Made by a program: the position numbers and the translations under genes. The notes beneath the pieces are model-generated. The model saw only the letters and a list, made by a program, of their open reading frames with translations, was not told the origin of the DNA and did not search any database. Shown piece by piece: positions 1 through 8,685 of a stretch of 64,000 bases of DNA. Source of the stretch: Cryobacterium sp. Y11 (GTDB lineage Bacteria; Actinomycetota; Actinomycetes; Actinomycetales; Microbacteriaceae); NCBI RefSeq assembly GCF_002929535.1, contig NZ_PJJO01000048.1, positions 16,788 to 80,787 on the forward strand, given 5' to 3'. Numbering within the stretch: position 1 is the first letter of the stretch; every line of letters starts with the position of its first letter.

Positions 1-1
1 G

Positions 2-733
2 TCGAACGCCGACTTTCAGGTGCTCGAGGGTACCAGCACCGGTGAAGTCACCTTGTCAATGAATAATGCCAGCGAGGCCTTCAGCGACGTTCGCGTGCGG
101 CAGGCAGTCATGTACGCCATCGATCGATCGGCCGTCATGGATACGGTGAGCAGCGGCTACGGTCTGTTGATCGGCTCCATGGTTGCGCCAACTGACCCCT
201 GGTACGACGCCAGCCTGGCCGACCTGTACCCCTATGATCCCGACAAGGCCACCGAACTGCTCGATGCGGCCGGAGTCCGTGACCTGAGTGTGGCGTTCAA
301 GATCCCCAACCTTCCGTACGCCGTCGCTGGCGCTCAGGTGGTCAAAGACCAGCTTGCCCAGGTGGGAATCACCGCCAACGTGACAACGCTGGAATTTCCC
401 GCGCTGTGGCTTGACGAGGTCTTCGCCCAGCACGACTACGACATGTCGCTCATCATGCACAGCGAGCCGCGCGACGTGACCGCCTTCGCCGCACGCAGCT
501 ACTACGCCGGCTACGATTCGCCCGAGGTGATGGCGCAATTCGCTCAAGCGGATGCTGCCGACCCGGCCACGTACATCGACCTCATGAAGCAGGCCACGAC
601 AACCATGGCCGAAGAAGCCGCCGCCGATTGGCTCTACCTGCAGCCGGCCATCTCCATCGGCGAGGCGGATCTACTCGGCGTGCCGAAGAATACCCCGAGC
701 CTGGCGCTGGATCTGTCCAACATCTCCCGGTAG
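2..733 (+). CDS. ABC transporter substrate-binding protein, family 5 (partial, C-terminal part)
   Basis: The 5' end lies outside the window; the reading frame is open from base 2. The visible 243 residues match the C-terminal lobe of extracytoplasmic solute-binding proteins of the dipeptide/oligopeptide/nickel class (SBP_bac_5). The family hallmark 'SDVRVRQAVMYAIDR' lies about 25 residues from the left edge, followed by the block 'YPYDPDKATELLDAAGV'. The protein would capture a peptide-like substrate outside the membrane and hand it to the two permeases encoded directly downstream. It is the first visible gene of a four-gene operon with close or overlapping junctions. The substrate cannot be told from sequence alone. 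Confidence 0.9.
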   Translation, partial: SNADFQVLEGTSTGEVTLSMNNASEAFSDVRVRQAVMYAIDRSAVMDTVSSGYGLLIGSMVAPTDPWYDASLADLYPYDPDKATELLDAAGVRDLSVAFKIPNLPYAVAGAQVVKDQLAQVGITANVTTLEFPALWLDEVFAQHDYDMSLIMHSEPRDVTAFAARSYYAGYDSPEVMAQFAQADAADPATYIDLMKQATTTMAEEAAADWLYLQPAISIGEADLLGVPKNTPSLALDLSNISR

Positions 734-801
734 CGCCGGTGAGCGCCGGTACCGGTACGGTGGTCTTCGATCGGTCGAATCAGTCAGTGGAAAGTCCGGG
801 T

Positions 802-1749
802 ATGGTCCTTGTGGTTCTGCGCCGCGTCGGCGTCTTCGCAGCCACGGTGATCGTGGCCTCGATCGTGACCTTTCTGATGCTGTCGATCCTGCCCGGCAAC
901 GCCGCACGCATCGCCCTGGGCGTGCACGCAACCGAAGCGGATGTCGCGGCACAGGCCACGGCCATGGGTCTCGATCGCCCGGCGATCGTGCGCTATCTGG
1001 CTTGGTTCGGACATGTACTCGTCGGTGATTTCGGCACCTCCACCGTGTCGCGTCAACCGATCGGACCCGACATAGCGGATGCCCTCGGCATCACGGTGAT
1101 CCTGGTACTGACCAGCGTCGTGCTGGCCCTTGTCTTCGCGATCCCGTTTGGAATATTGACCGCGGTCAGGCAGCGAAAGCCCGACGGCGCGATTCTGTCT
1201 GGTATCAGCCAGATCGGCGTCGCCGTGCCGGGATTTCTGGCCGGAATGCTTCTCGTCACCGTCTTCGCCGTGACCCTGCGCTGGCTTCCGGCGGGCGGCT
1301 GGGTTGACCCGGCCGAGGACTTCGGCGGGTTCCTCGAGCACCTCATTTTGCCAGCGATCGCCCTCGGCAGCGTGCAGGGCGCCGTGCTCAGCCGCTACGT
1401 GCGCGCGTCGGTGCTGGAGGTTATGCGGGACGACTTCATTCGCACGGCCAGGGCCAAGGGCCTCGGTGCTGGCCGGGCGCTATTTCGGCACGGACTGCGG
1501 AACGCGGCCGTTCCGGTGATGACCGTGCTCGGCCTGCAGATCGCCACACTTTTGGTCGGCGCCGTCGTGATCGAGCGGGTGTTTAGCATTCCGGGTCTCG
1601 GCAGCTTGCTGCTCGACAAGGTTGCCCTGCGCGACCTGCCGGCCGTGCAGGGCATCGTGCTGGTACTTGTCGTGTTCGTGCTGCTGCTGAACTTTCTCGT
1701 CGACCTCGCATTCACGGTTATCGATCCGCGACTGCGGAGCGCAGCATGA
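802..1749 (+). CDS. ABC transporter permease, DppB/OppB type
   Basis: Integral membrane permease of a peptide-type importer, about 315 residues with six predicted membrane segments. The N-terminal segment after 'VLRRVGVFAATVIVAS' and the conserved EAA loop ('DDFIRTARAKGLG', with 'FRHGLRNAAVPVMT' following) are typical of DppB. The open frame extends further upstream inside the binding-protein gene. I chose ATG 802 because a purine-rich stretch (GGAAAG) lies about 8 bases before it and the membrane domain begins at once; GTG 739 is the alternative and would add 21 residues. The stop overlaps the next start (ATGA). It should form the pore with the following permease. Confidence 0.88.
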   Translation: MVLVVLRRVGVFAATVIVASIVTFLMLSILPGNAARIALGVHATEADVAAQATAMGLDRPAIVRYLAWFGHVLVGDFGTSTVSRQPIGPDIADALGITVILVLTSVVLALVFAIPFGILTAVRQRKPDGAILSGISQIGVAVPGFLAGMLLVTVFAVTLRWLPAGGWVDPAEDFGGFLEHLILPAIALGSVQGAVLSRYVRASVLEVMRDDFIRTARAKGLGAGRALFRHGLRNAAVPVMTVLGLQIATLLVGAVVIERVFSIPGLGSLLLDKVALRDLPAVQGIVLVLVVFVLLLNFLVDLAFTVIDPRLRSAA

Positions 1750-2600
1750 CGGCTATCAAGCCCAGGCCGGGTCGTGTCGTCGGTCGTGGTGGGGGCGCAA
1801 CGCTGTGGGCTGGCGTCGTGCTGATTGGGCTGGTCGTGCTGGCCGCCGTCGTGTCAGTGTGGTGGACCCCGTTCGACCCGGAAGGGGTCTTCTCTGATTC
1901 GATCCTGCTCCCGCCGGGATCAGAGCACCTGCTCGGCACCGATAGTTTCGGGCGGGATGTCTTCAGCTCCCTCCTGCGTGGCGCGCAAATCTCACTGCTC
2001 GTTGGCACCGTTGCGGTCGGGATCGCGGCCGTGCTCGGCGTGCCGTTCGGTATCGTGGCCGGCATGAGTCCGGGCCGGCTGGACACGTTCATGATGCGCA
2101 GCAACGACATCTCGCTCGCCTTCCCCGCCTTGCTGCTCGCGATTATTTTCGGTGCCATCTTCGGTGCCGGCACGGTCACCGCGATGGTGGCGCTTGGCAT
2201 CGGCACGGCGCCAGCGTTCGCACTCATCGCCCGCAGCGGCACCAGGCAGATCATGAGCCGGGAGTACGTACAGGCCGCGCGGGCATCCGGTAAGAGCGGC
2301 CTGTTCATTGGGGCACGGCACGTTCTGCCCAATATCAGCGGCATGCTCATCGTGCAGGCCTCGGTCTCGTTCGGCATCGCGGTTTTGGCCGAGGCAGCCC
2401 TGTCATACCTGGGGCTTGGCACCCCGCCGCCGACGCCGTCCTGGGGGCGAATGCTGCAGGATGCCCAGGGTTACCTGTTCATCGAGCCGCTGCTCATCGT
2501 CTGGCCAGGAATCGCCATTGCCAGTGCCGTGCTCGGCTTCAACCTGCTCGGTGACGGCCTCCGCGATCGCCTGGACCCCCGAATGCAGGTGAAACGATGA
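1746..2600 (+). CDS. ABC transporter permease, DppC/OppC type
   Basis: Second membrane subunit of the importer, 284 residues. It shows the DppC signature 'HLLGTDSFGRDVFSSLLRGAQISL' (given here in parts: HLLGTDSFGRD, then VFSSLLRGA) near residue 60 and the EAA loop 'SREYVQAARASGKS' near residue 170, which docks onto the ATPase. It starts inside the stop of the upstream permease gene (ATGA overlap) and its own stop overlaps the ATPase start, so the three are surely translated together. Length and order are normal for the family. Confidence 0.92.
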   Translation: MTAIKPRPGRVVGRGGGATLWAGVVLIGLVVLAAVVSVWWTPFDPEGVFSDSILLPPGSEHLLGTDSFGRDVFSSLLRGAQISLLVGTVAVGIAAVLGVPFGIVAGMSPGRLDTFMMRSNDISLAFPALLLAIIFGAIFGAGTVTAMVALGIGTAPAFALIARSGTRQIMSREYVQAARASGKSGLFIGARHVLPNISGMLIVQASVSFGIAVLAEAALSYLGLGTPPPTPSWGRMLQDAQGYLFIEPLLIVWPGIAIASAVLGFNLLGDGLRDRLDPRMQVKR

Positions 2601-4363
2601 CCGCGCCAACGCTGCGCGTGCGTGACCTGCGGGTCGCTTCACCCTTTACCGAGCTGCTGCACGGCATCAGTTTCGACATTGCTCCCGGCGAGCGGGTCGG
2701 CCTCATTGGCGAGTCCGGGTCGGGAAAATCGCTCACCGCGACATCCGTTATGGGGCTGCTTCCGCAGACTCTGACGGCCACAGGGTCGGTACTGGTGAGC
2801 GGTATCGACACGAACCTGCTCGCCGCACCAGAGCGCCGCCTGAACAAGGTGCGTGGCAACACCATGGCGATGGTCTTTCAGGAGCCGATGACCGCCCTGA
2901 ACCCACTCATGCGCGTCGGCGCCCAGGTGGCCGAAATCATGACGATACATCGAACCGAACCCGGCCGACGCCAGGCCAGGGAGCGCGCCATCGACCTGCT
3001 GGAACAGGTCAAATTGCCAAGCCCCGCCCAGGTTGCTCTCGCCTTTCCGCACCAGCTTTCCGGCGGACAGCGCCAGCGCGTGCTGCTCGCGATGGCGATG
3101 GCGAACAACCCCCAGCTGCTGCTCTGCGATGAACCGACCACAGCGCTCGACGTGACCGTTCAGGCCGAGGTTCTAAAACTCATCAAAAATCTCGTGATCG
3201 ACCGGGGCTCCTCCCTGCTCCTGATCACCCACGACATTGCGGTGATCGCCGAGGTCTGCCAGCGGGTGCTCGTTCTGCATCAGGGCACGATCGTCGAAGA
3301 CGGTCCGGTGGGGCGCGTGTTGACGGCGCCGCAGCATCCGTATACCCAGAAACTCATCGCGGCCTCCAATCTCGCCGCAGTCGATCATCGTGGCCGCCTG
3401 CACACCCTCGCGCTCCCCGCGCCGGTACCCAGCTCACCTGTACCCAGCTCGGTTGTACCGAGCCGGGTCGAAACGGATGCCGCGGCGCCGCCGATCCTGC
3501 CGCCTTACCGCGCCGCCCACCAGAGCCTTGACCTGGGCGGCCTACCGACAATTTTTAACGAGGTGGCCGGTGTGCCCGTCATTTCGGTGCGGGGCCTCAG
3601 CCGGCAGTATCGGCGGCGCGGCGGCGGCCTGTTTTCCCCGGTACCGATCGTGCACGGCCTGCGGGAGGTGTCGTTCGACGTGGCCGAGGGCCAGCGGTTC
3701 GGCATCGTCGGCGAATCCGGTTCCGGCAAGTCCACCCTCCTGCGCATGCTCTGTGCCCTGGACCAGCCCAGTTCCGGCACGGTCGACGTGCTAGGGCAAC
3801 CGATCGCTGGTGCCGCGGAACGGCACCTGCGTGACTTTCGCAGCCAGGTGCAGATTGTCTTTCAGGACCCGATGGGGTCACTGGATCCCCGCATGAAGGT
3901 GCGCGATATCGTCGCAGAACCCCTGCATCACGTCGATCGCACCGAGGCCCTCGCCCGGGTCGAGGCCCAACTGGCCGCCGTCGGACTCGATGCCGACGCG
4001 ATGGACCGGCATCCGCATCAGTTCTCTGGCGGCCAACGGCAACGCATTTCGATTGCGCGAGCACTCATCACCCGGCCGCGGGTTTTGGTGGCCGACGAAG
4101 CGGTCAGCGCCCTCGACGTATTGGTACGGGCCCAGGTGCTCAACCTGCTCGCCGACCTGGTCGACGAATATCGGCTCACCCTCGTGTTTGTCTCCCACGA
4201 TCTCGGCGTCATCCGTCACCTCTGCGACACGGTCGCCGTCGTTTCCGGTGGACGCATCGTCGAGTGCGGGCCCACCGGCGACGTCTACGACCACCCGCTT
4301 CATCCGTACACGCGGCAGCTGGTCAGCGCGACACCCTCCATCCACGAACTAACCGGCGCGTAG
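2597..4363 (+). CDS. Fused double ATP-binding protein of peptide ABC importer (DppD-DppF fusion)
   Basis: A 588-residue protein with two complete ABC ATPase domains, powering the upstream permeases. Domain 1 has Walker A 'GESGSGKS' near residue 38, signature 'LSGGQRQR' and Walker B 'LLLCDEPTTALDVT'. Domain 2 has Walker A 'GESGSGKST' near residue 372, signature 'FSGGQRQR' and Walker B 'VLVADEAVSALDV', where Ala replaces the usual Pro after DE. Each domain ends with the oligopeptide/dipeptide C-terminal motif 'HPYTQKL' or 'HPYTRQL'. Fusion of the two ATPases is known in this transporter class. A Pro/Ser/Val-rich linker (PVPSSPVPSS) joins the halves around residue 280. ATGA overlap with the permease confirms the operon. 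Confidence 0.93.
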   Translation: MTAPTLRVRDLRVASPFTELLHGISFDIAPGERVGLIGESGSGKSLTATSVMGLLPQTLTATGSVLVSGIDTNLLAAPERRLNKVRGNTMAMVFQEPMTALNPLMRVGAQVAEIMTIHRTEPGRRQARERAIDLLEQVKLPSPAQVALAFPHQLSGGQRQRVLLAMAMANNPQLLLCDEPTTALDVTVQAEVLKLIKNLVIDRGSSLLLITHDIAVIAEVCQRVLVLHQGTIVEDGPVGRVLTAPQHPYTQKLIAASNLAAVDHRGRLHTLALPAPVPSSPVPSSVVPSRVETDAAAPPILPPYRAAHQSLDLGGLPTIFNEVAGVPVISVRGLSRQYRRRGGGLFSPVPIVHGLREVSFDVAEGQRFGIVGESGSGKSTLLRMLCALDQPSSGTVDVLGQPIAGAAERHLRDFRSQVQIVFQDPMGSLDPRMKVRDIVAEPLHHVDRTEALARVEAQLAAVGLDADAMDRHPHQFSGGQRQRISIARALITRPRVLVADEAVSALDVLVRAQVLNLLADLVDEYRLTLVFVSHDLGVIRHLCDTVAVVSGGRIVECGPTGDVYDHPLHPYTRQLVSATPSIHELTGA

Positions 4364-4460
4364 CCACCTAACGAGATGGCACCTCTGGTAGTAGCGCAGC
4401 GATGATCTTCGCTGCCGCGACCGGACCACCCACCCAAGACCTGTAACCTTGAACAGTCCC

Positions 4461-4533
4461 GCCCCCGTAGCTCAGTGGATAGAGCACCGGCCTTCTAATC
4501 CGATTGTCGTAGGTTCGATTCCTACCGGGGGCA
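4461..4533 (+). tRNA. tRNA-Arg (anticodon TCT)
   Basis: Cloverleaf read directly: acceptor stem GCCCCCG pairs with CGGGGGC, D stem GCTC/GAGC, anticodon loop CTTCTAA giving TCT (reads AGA), and T arm GTAGG-TTCGATT-CCTAC. The discriminator base is A and CCA is not encoded. The anticodon stem is imperfect: 27C/43A and 31C/39T do not pair, leaving three G-C pairs. It stands alone between the ABC operon and nadE. Confidence 0.93.
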
Positions 4534-4594
4534 CAGCAGACGCGTCTCGATGGATGCTGGCAGCGCACTTTCTCGAGGATTGCTAGATTCAAGT

Positions 4595-5416
4595 ATGCGA
4601 GAACAACAGGTGCGAATCATCAAGGAACTCAACGTTTCACCCACCATTGACCCGGCCACCGAGGTTCGCCGCCGGGTAAAATTTCTCAAGGACTACCTCA
4701 AGCACACCGGCGCTGCGGGCCTGGCGCTCGGTATCAGCGGAGGTCAGGACTCCACTCTCGCCGGCCGGCTCTGCGCGCTCGCGATCGATGAACTGGTCGC
4801 CGAGGGGTATCCGGTTACGTTTGTGGCCATGCGCCTGCCGTACGCGGTGCAACGCGACGAAGTGGATGCCCAACTCGCGTTAAAATTCATCCGCCCGCAG
4901 TCGCAGGCCTCCTTCAACATCGAGCTCGCCGTCGACGGCTTCGAAAGCGAGTTTCTAGCGAGCCTGGACGTGGCGATGACCGACTTCACCAAGGGCAACG
5001 TCAAGGCACGTTCGCGCATGATCGCGCAGTACGCCCTGGCCGGTCAACTGGGTCTGCTCGTGGTCGGCACCGACCATGCGGCTGAAGCCGTCACCGGATT
5101 CTTCACCAAGTACGGCGATGGCGGCTCCGATATTCTGCCGCTCACCGGTCTGACCAAGCGCCAGGGGCGCGCCCTGTTGGTGGAACTGGGAGCCCCCGAA
5201 CAGCTCTACTTGAAGGACCCCACCGCCGACCTGCTCGACCATGCGCCGGGCCAGACCGACGAGGCCAACCTGGGGCTGCAGTACGAGCACATCGACGACT
5301 TTCTCGAGGGCCGACCGGTCGAAGACGAAGTAGCCGAGGCGATCGAAGCGCGCTACCGCAATACCGAGCACAAGCGCCGAGTTCCGGCCTCGCTGTTCGA
5401 TGACTGGTGGAAGTAA
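4595..5416 (+). CDS. nadE: Ammonia-dependent NAD+ synthetase
   Basis: Last step of NAD biosynthesis: amidation of nicotinic acid adenine dinucleotide with ammonia and ATP, in the cytoplasm. The 273-residue protein has the P-loop '[15 protein letters not shown]' near residue 47 and the family motifs '[20 protein letters not shown]' and '[15 protein letters not shown]'. It lacks the glutaminase domain of glutamine-dependent enzymes, so it is the E. coli type. The frame is open from ATG 4550, but I chose ATG 4595 because '[16 protein letters not shown]' aligns with the E. coli start (MTLQQQIIKAL). It is a single gene with no close partner. Confidence 0.95.
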   Translation: MREQQVRIIKELNVSPTIDPATEVRRRVKFLKDYLKHTGAAGLALGISGGQDSTLAGRLCALAIDELVAEGYPVTFVAMRLPYAVQRDEVDAQLALKFIRPQSQASFNIELAVDGFESEFLASLDVAMTDFTKGNVKARSRMIAQYALAGQLGLLVVGTDHAAEAVTGFFTKYGDGGSDILPLTGLTKRQGRALLVELGAPEQLYLKDPTADLLDHAPGQTDEANLGLQYEHIDDFLEGRPVEDEVAEAIEARYRNTEHKRRVPASLFDDWWK

Positions 5417-5449
5417 GCGCTTGGCGATCGTGCAGCCCGGCGCTGTCAA

Positions 5450-5494
5450 AAGTTAAAAAGATAAACCGGTCAGCGCTGCACTAGCGCCGACCGG
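5450..5494 (-). terminator. Rho-independent terminator for the 5512-6276 gene
   Basis: Stem CCGGTC-a-GCGC pairs with GCGC-c-GACCGG around a 7-base loop at 5466-5494. On the minus strand it is followed by a T-rich tail (TTTATCTTTTTAAC), so it ends transcription of the minus-strand membrane protein gene. It may also slow read-through from nadE. Confidence 0.75.
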
Positions 5495-5511
5495 CTCGTT
5501 CGTGATGTGGG

Positions 5512-6276
5512 CTAGAGCGTCGGGTCCGCCGAGGAGCGCGTGAGCGGATCGCTGCTGCGCACCTCGAGCTTGTTCACGTCGTCGAGCAGGCGCTGCGTCT
5601 CCGTTGACGGAGACGCCGGCGAACTAGCCGACGCCGATCCGGGAGCACGGTTGACAGCTGCGGGAGTCAGCGGCGCAGCCCGCACCGGTGTGGGCGCGGA
5701 ATCGGCCGGCTGGTACTGGTCGTGGTGCTGCTGAGCGACCCACGCTTCTTGCTCGGCGAGCAGGCTCTTCTCCGTCGACGAATTCTGGGTCTTCCAGCGG
5801 TCCAGATCGCCCTGAAAAATCTTGCGGGCCCGCGCCGGCTTGTTCTGCCATTCAACCAGACGGTCGCGAAACTCCACCAGCGCCGGTTCCAGCTGGTAGC
5901 CGAACGTGGCGGAGGTGCGCTTGAGTTCGTACAGCTCATGGGCGGCCCAGTTCGCGGCGATGCCCGATCCGCGAATGGGAAGCAGCCGAACCTGAATATC
6001 GGCCTGCCCGACGGCACGGTCGCTCATGACCTGTTCCTGTGGCGTGAGCGAGTTCCAGACGGATGCCTCGGTGGCGGCATCGACCAGGGTCGCGATCGCG
6101 GCCACCTTGATCTCGCGATCACGCTGGGTAATGAGCCGCTTGACGGCCCCGCGGGAGATCAACGCCGTCAGCACGCTGGCCACGATGATCGCACCGATAA
6201 AGACGACCGCACTGAAAACCACCGGTTCAGTACTGACATCTGTGAGCCAGGTCACGAAGTTATTCCACCATTCCAT
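5512..6276 (-). CDS. Membrane-anchored protein of unknown function
   Basis: 254 residues. The N-terminus 'MEWWNNFVTWLTDVS' is followed by one clear transmembrane segment (about residues 18-40), then a long soluble helical region to about residue 165, and a Pro/Ala/Ser-rich tail after residue 175. ATG at 6276 is used; there is no good Shine-Dalgarno sequence, so the mRNA may be leaderless. The frame stays open about 20 codons upstream without adding recognisable sequence. I recall similar proteins in Microbacteriaceae but know no function. The gene ends just before a strong intrinsic terminator. Confidence 0.7.
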   Translation of the reverse strand: MEWWNNFVTWLTDVSTEPVVFSAVVFIGAIIVASVLTALISRGAVKRLITQRDREIKVAAIATLVDAATEASVWNSLTPQEQVMSDRAVGQADIQVRLLPIRGSGIAANWAAHELYELKRTSATFGYQLEPALVEFRDRLVEWQNKPARARKIFQGDLDRWKTQNSSTEKSLLAEQEAWVAQQHHDQYQPADSAPTPVRAAPLTPAAVNRAPGSASASSPASPSTETQRLLDDVNKLEVRSSDPLTRSSADPTL

Positions 6277-6402
6277 GTGGAGGATTTTATCCGCGCACTT
6301 TCTGTTCTGCGGGACCAGCCTCGGCGTGCCTCCACCCAATTGGCACCAATGGGTGCAGCGCTAGCGACAACAAACTAGCGAAAGCACGCTATCGAAAACA
6401 CG

Positions 6403-6678
6403 CTATCGAAAACAATCGACGGCGTCTTCGATGCGGCAGAACACGCCGAGGTCGCGGGTTCGGGTCGCAAAGACAACCCGGCGAGCACTGAACCGGTCGC
6501 CGTCGACGCCAGCGTGACGCTCGAGATAGCCGATCACCACCCCGGCCGGATCGACGATGCGCCACAGACCGTCGCGCACGAGAATAAAAGTGCGGCCGCG
6601 AATGGTGGGAATTGCTGGGCCGCGCCGTTCTGGAAGGACTGCGGGCGGGACGGGAATCGGTGCGATGAGAGTGGTCAT
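6403..6678 (-). CDS. Conserved small protein of unknown function
   Basis: 91 residues starting 'MTTLIAPIPVPPAVLPERRG'. The core 'RTFILVRDGLWRIVDPAGVVIGYLER' looks like a small beta-rich fold (five short strands), followed by 'RFSARRVVFATRTRDLGVFCRIEDAVDCFR'; both are quoted only to show the protein is compact and not low-complexity. There is no signal peptide. The stop lies next to a short direct repeat (CACGCTATCGAAAA twice at about 6386-6412). Function unknown; probably a real gene because the other frames here give nothing coherent. Confidence 0.6.
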   Translation of the reverse strand: MTTLIAPIPVPPAVLPERRGPAIPTIRGRTFILVRDGLWRIVDPAGVVIGYLERHAGVDGDRFSARRVVFATRTRDLGVFCRIEDAVDCFR

Positions 6679-6835
6679 TCGCGCTCCTCATATGGTCAGC
6701 CGCCTGAGAAACTCAGCTGGCCGCGGGTGTTTCTTTTACCGTATGGGTGACCACCGACATCCGCTTTGGGCGAACATTTGGCAGCGTTGCTGGATCTGCC
6801 CGTGGCAGGGGGCAACGACGAGTTAGTGTGGAAGG

Positions 6836-7360
6836 GTGAATACTTTTGTGATCGCAGGTGGTTGTTTCTGGTGTCTCGATGCTGTCTATCGGGTGCTACG
6901 CGGAGTGAGCGAAGTGGTGTCGGGGTACACCGGCGGTACGACCTCCGACCCGGACTATGAGTCGGTCTGCACCGGACGCACCGGGCACGCCGAAGCCGTC
7001 GCGGTGACCTTCGACCCGGATGTTATTCCGGCTAGCGTCATTCTCGACGTGTTCTTCACCCTGCACGACCCCACCCAGGTGGGCCGTCAGGGCAACGACA
7101 TCGGTACCCAGTACCGGTCGGCCATGTTCTACACCGATGACGAGCAGAAGCAGATCTTTGAAACGGCTCGCGATCGAGCGAGCGAGTGGTGGGGGTCGGG
7201 AATTACGACCACGATCGAGCCGCTTGGCGACTACCACGAGGCCGAGGATTACCACCAAGACTTCTTCAACAAGAACCCCGGGCAGGGCTACTGCATGGCC
7301 GTTGCCGTGCCGAAGGTCAACAAGATTCGCAAGTCGTACTCCGAATACTTGATTAACTAA
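6836..7360 (+). CDS. msrA: Peptide methionine-S-sulfoxide reductase MsrA
   Basis: Repairs oxidised methionine (the S-diastereomer) in proteins, in the cytoplasm. 174 residues. The catalytic motif 'GGCFWC' sits at residues 8-13, followed by 'GYTGGTTSDPDYESVCTG', 'GHAEAV', 'FFTLHDPT' and 'GTQYRS', the full set of MsrA signatures. A C-terminal 'GYC' supplies a candidate resolving cysteine. The start is GTG 6836 with AAGGG just before it, giving 'MNTFVIAGGCFWC'. It stands alone; two hairpins lie downstream, before ssb. Confidence 0.95.
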   Translation: MNTFVIAGGCFWCLDAVYRVLRGVSEVVSGYTGGTTSDPDYESVCTGRTGHAEAVAVTFDPDVIPASVILDVFFTLHDPTQVGRQGNDIGTQYRSAMFYTDDEQKQIFETARDRASEWWGSGITTTIEPLGDYHEAEDYHQDFFNKNPGQGYCMAVAVPKVNKIRKSYSEYLIN

Positions 7361-7456
7361 CCGCTCCTCCACAGGTACGCATCACCGGAATACTCCACTG
7401 ATCCGCACCGCCTCGCACCACCTCGTCGTTCTGGGCCACACACTCTTTGTGTGCGA

Positions 7457-7497
7457 CCCGGGAACGACGAAGACTGGCACGAGTTGTCGTTCCCGGG
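7457..7497. repeat. Perfect 12-bp inverted repeat upstream of ssb
   Basis: Arms CCCGGGAACGAC and GTCGTTCCCGGG, separated by 17 bases, lie between msrA and ssb, just after a smaller hairpin (CACACA/TGTGTG at about 7437-7453). Possible roles are a terminator for msrA or an operator/mRNA structure in the ssb leader. There is no T-run, so the role is open. Confidence 0.55.
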
Positions 7498-7566
7498 CCG
7501 TGTGCGCGGGCTCTCTGCCTAGCGCCTCGTGATCGTGTTCTCACGAAAACCGTGCCGGGAGAGATT

Positions 7567-8097
7567 ATGAGTGAGCGCATCACGGTATTCGGGGTCATCG
7601 GCACCGATCCGCACACGAGCGTGGGTAAAAACGGGGCACCGATCACCTCGTTTCGGCTGGCATCGCGCCAGAGTCATTTTGACCAGGCGAAGAAAGAGTG
7701 GGTCGATGACCCGACCAGCTGGTTTTCGGTCTCGACGTTTCGTCGTCTAGCTCAAAACGCGGCGCAGTCGCTGCATAAGGGCGAGCATGTCATCGTCAGC
7801 GGCAAGTTATTGGTGCGCAACTGGAGCAACGCGGAACGTTCCGGAACGGATGTCGACATACTTGCTGACGTCGTCGGCCACGATCTGACGTGGTACACCA
7901 CGACGCCGGTGCGAAGCGCGCAGCCTTCCAAAGCCAACGCGAGTCCGGAGGCACCGGACCCGGTCGAATCAGCCGAATCCGTCGAGTCGGCCACAGCCTA
8001 TGAGTCGGACAGCGGGCACATCGACCGCTTTGATGATGGCTTTGTTCCCGCCCCGACCGGCGCTGACCAGGATACGTTTGCCCGTTTAGACTCGTAG
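7567..8097 (+). CDS. ssb: Single-stranded DNA-binding protein
   Basis: OB-fold SSB, about 176 residues. The first 110 residues form the single-stranded DNA-binding core ('ITVFGVIGTDPH', 'SFRLASRQ', 'SWFSVSTFRRLAQNA', 'GEHVIVSGKLLVRNW'). The acidic/Ser/Pro-rich tail lacks the classical DDDIPF tip, ending 'DQDTFARLDS'. This resembles an accessory actinobacterial SSB rather than the replicative one, which I infer from the tail. The frame is open from 7447, but ATG 7567 is preceded by GGGAGAG and begins the fold. It is followed at close distance by a lipoprotein gene and ettA. Confidence 0.9.
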   Translation: MSERITVFGVIGTDPHTSVGKNGAPITSFRLASRQSHFDQAKKEWVDDPTSWFSVSTFRRLAQNAAQSLHKGEHVIVSGKLLVRNWSNAERSGTDVDILADVVGHDLTWYTTTPVRSAQPSKANASPEAPDPVESAESVESATAYESDSGHIDRFDDGFVPAPTGADQDTFARLDS

Positions 8098-8140
8098 CAT
8101 CGTCCACGCGCGTGGACCGGGGGAGAGGTAGTTCGTCAGC

Positions 8141-8680
8141 GTGACAGAACCAATGCGACAGGATCAGAGTTCTTCGGTTCAGTGGCGCGCCCGCCGCTCG
8201 CGGTTGACCGTGGCTATGGTCGGCGCGGCGCTGCTGCTCGGCGTCACCATGACGGGTTGCGCGGGTGGTGTGGCGGAGCCCCCGGCTACCAGCGCAGCGC
8301 CGGCGCCCGTGGTCTCGGCGGAGCCCTCGGCCACACCAGCACCAGTAGCGACGCTGCTGCCCGAAGGTTCGGCCGGTGAGAACCTCGCATATTTCAACGT
8401 TCTGGCCGCCGCCGTTACCAAGGCCAACCCCGCGGCTGACGGCCGTGCCTACATCGATGCCCTCGTCGCGGGCGGATTCGACCGCGCCGCGATGGAAGTT
8501 ACCTTCGATCGCACCCAGGCCAATCTCGTGGCCGACTCCGTGCAGTTTTCGGTTCGCTTCGCCGAGGAATGCCTGATTGGTCAGATCGGCCCGGCTAGCG
8601 ACGGTTTCCACAGCGTGGTTGCACCGATTTTGTCGACCGGTTTGTGTCTCGTCGGGGTCACCCGGCAAATAGACTGGTAA
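8141..8680 (+). CDS. Putative lipoprotein of unknown function (between ssb and ettA)
   Basis: 179 residues from GTG 8141, with a strong GGGAGAGG ribosome site. Residues 22-40 are a hydrophobic export signal ending at 'TMTGC', a plausible though not ideal lipobox, so the protein is probably membrane-anchored outside. A Pro/Ala/Ser linker follows, then a compact domain from 'AGENLAYFNVLAAAV' to the end with two cysteines (ECLIG, GLCLVG). I believe this is an uncharacterised Microbacteriaceae family (perhaps DUF6993), but I cannot check that. The position between ssb and ettA fits a conserved block. Confidence 0.7.
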   Translation: MTEPMRQDQSSSVQWRARRSRLTVAMVGAALLLGVTMTGCAGGVAEPPATSAAPAPVVSAEPSATPAPVATLLPEGSAGENLAYFNVLAAAVTKANPAADGRAYIDALVAGGFDRAAMEVTFDRTQANLVADSVQFSVRFAEECLIGQIGPASDGFHSVVAPILSTGLCLVGVTRQIDW

Positions 8681-8685
8681 ACACT

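Noticed and set aside
5466..5494. Hairpin as a nadE terminator only
   Set aside because: The T-rich tail is on the minus-strand side, so it primarily serves the 5512-6276 gene.
6386..6412. Short direct repeat CACGCTATCGAAAA (two copies) as a mobile-element footprint
   Set aside because: Only two adjacent copies, no element between them; probably simple slippage.
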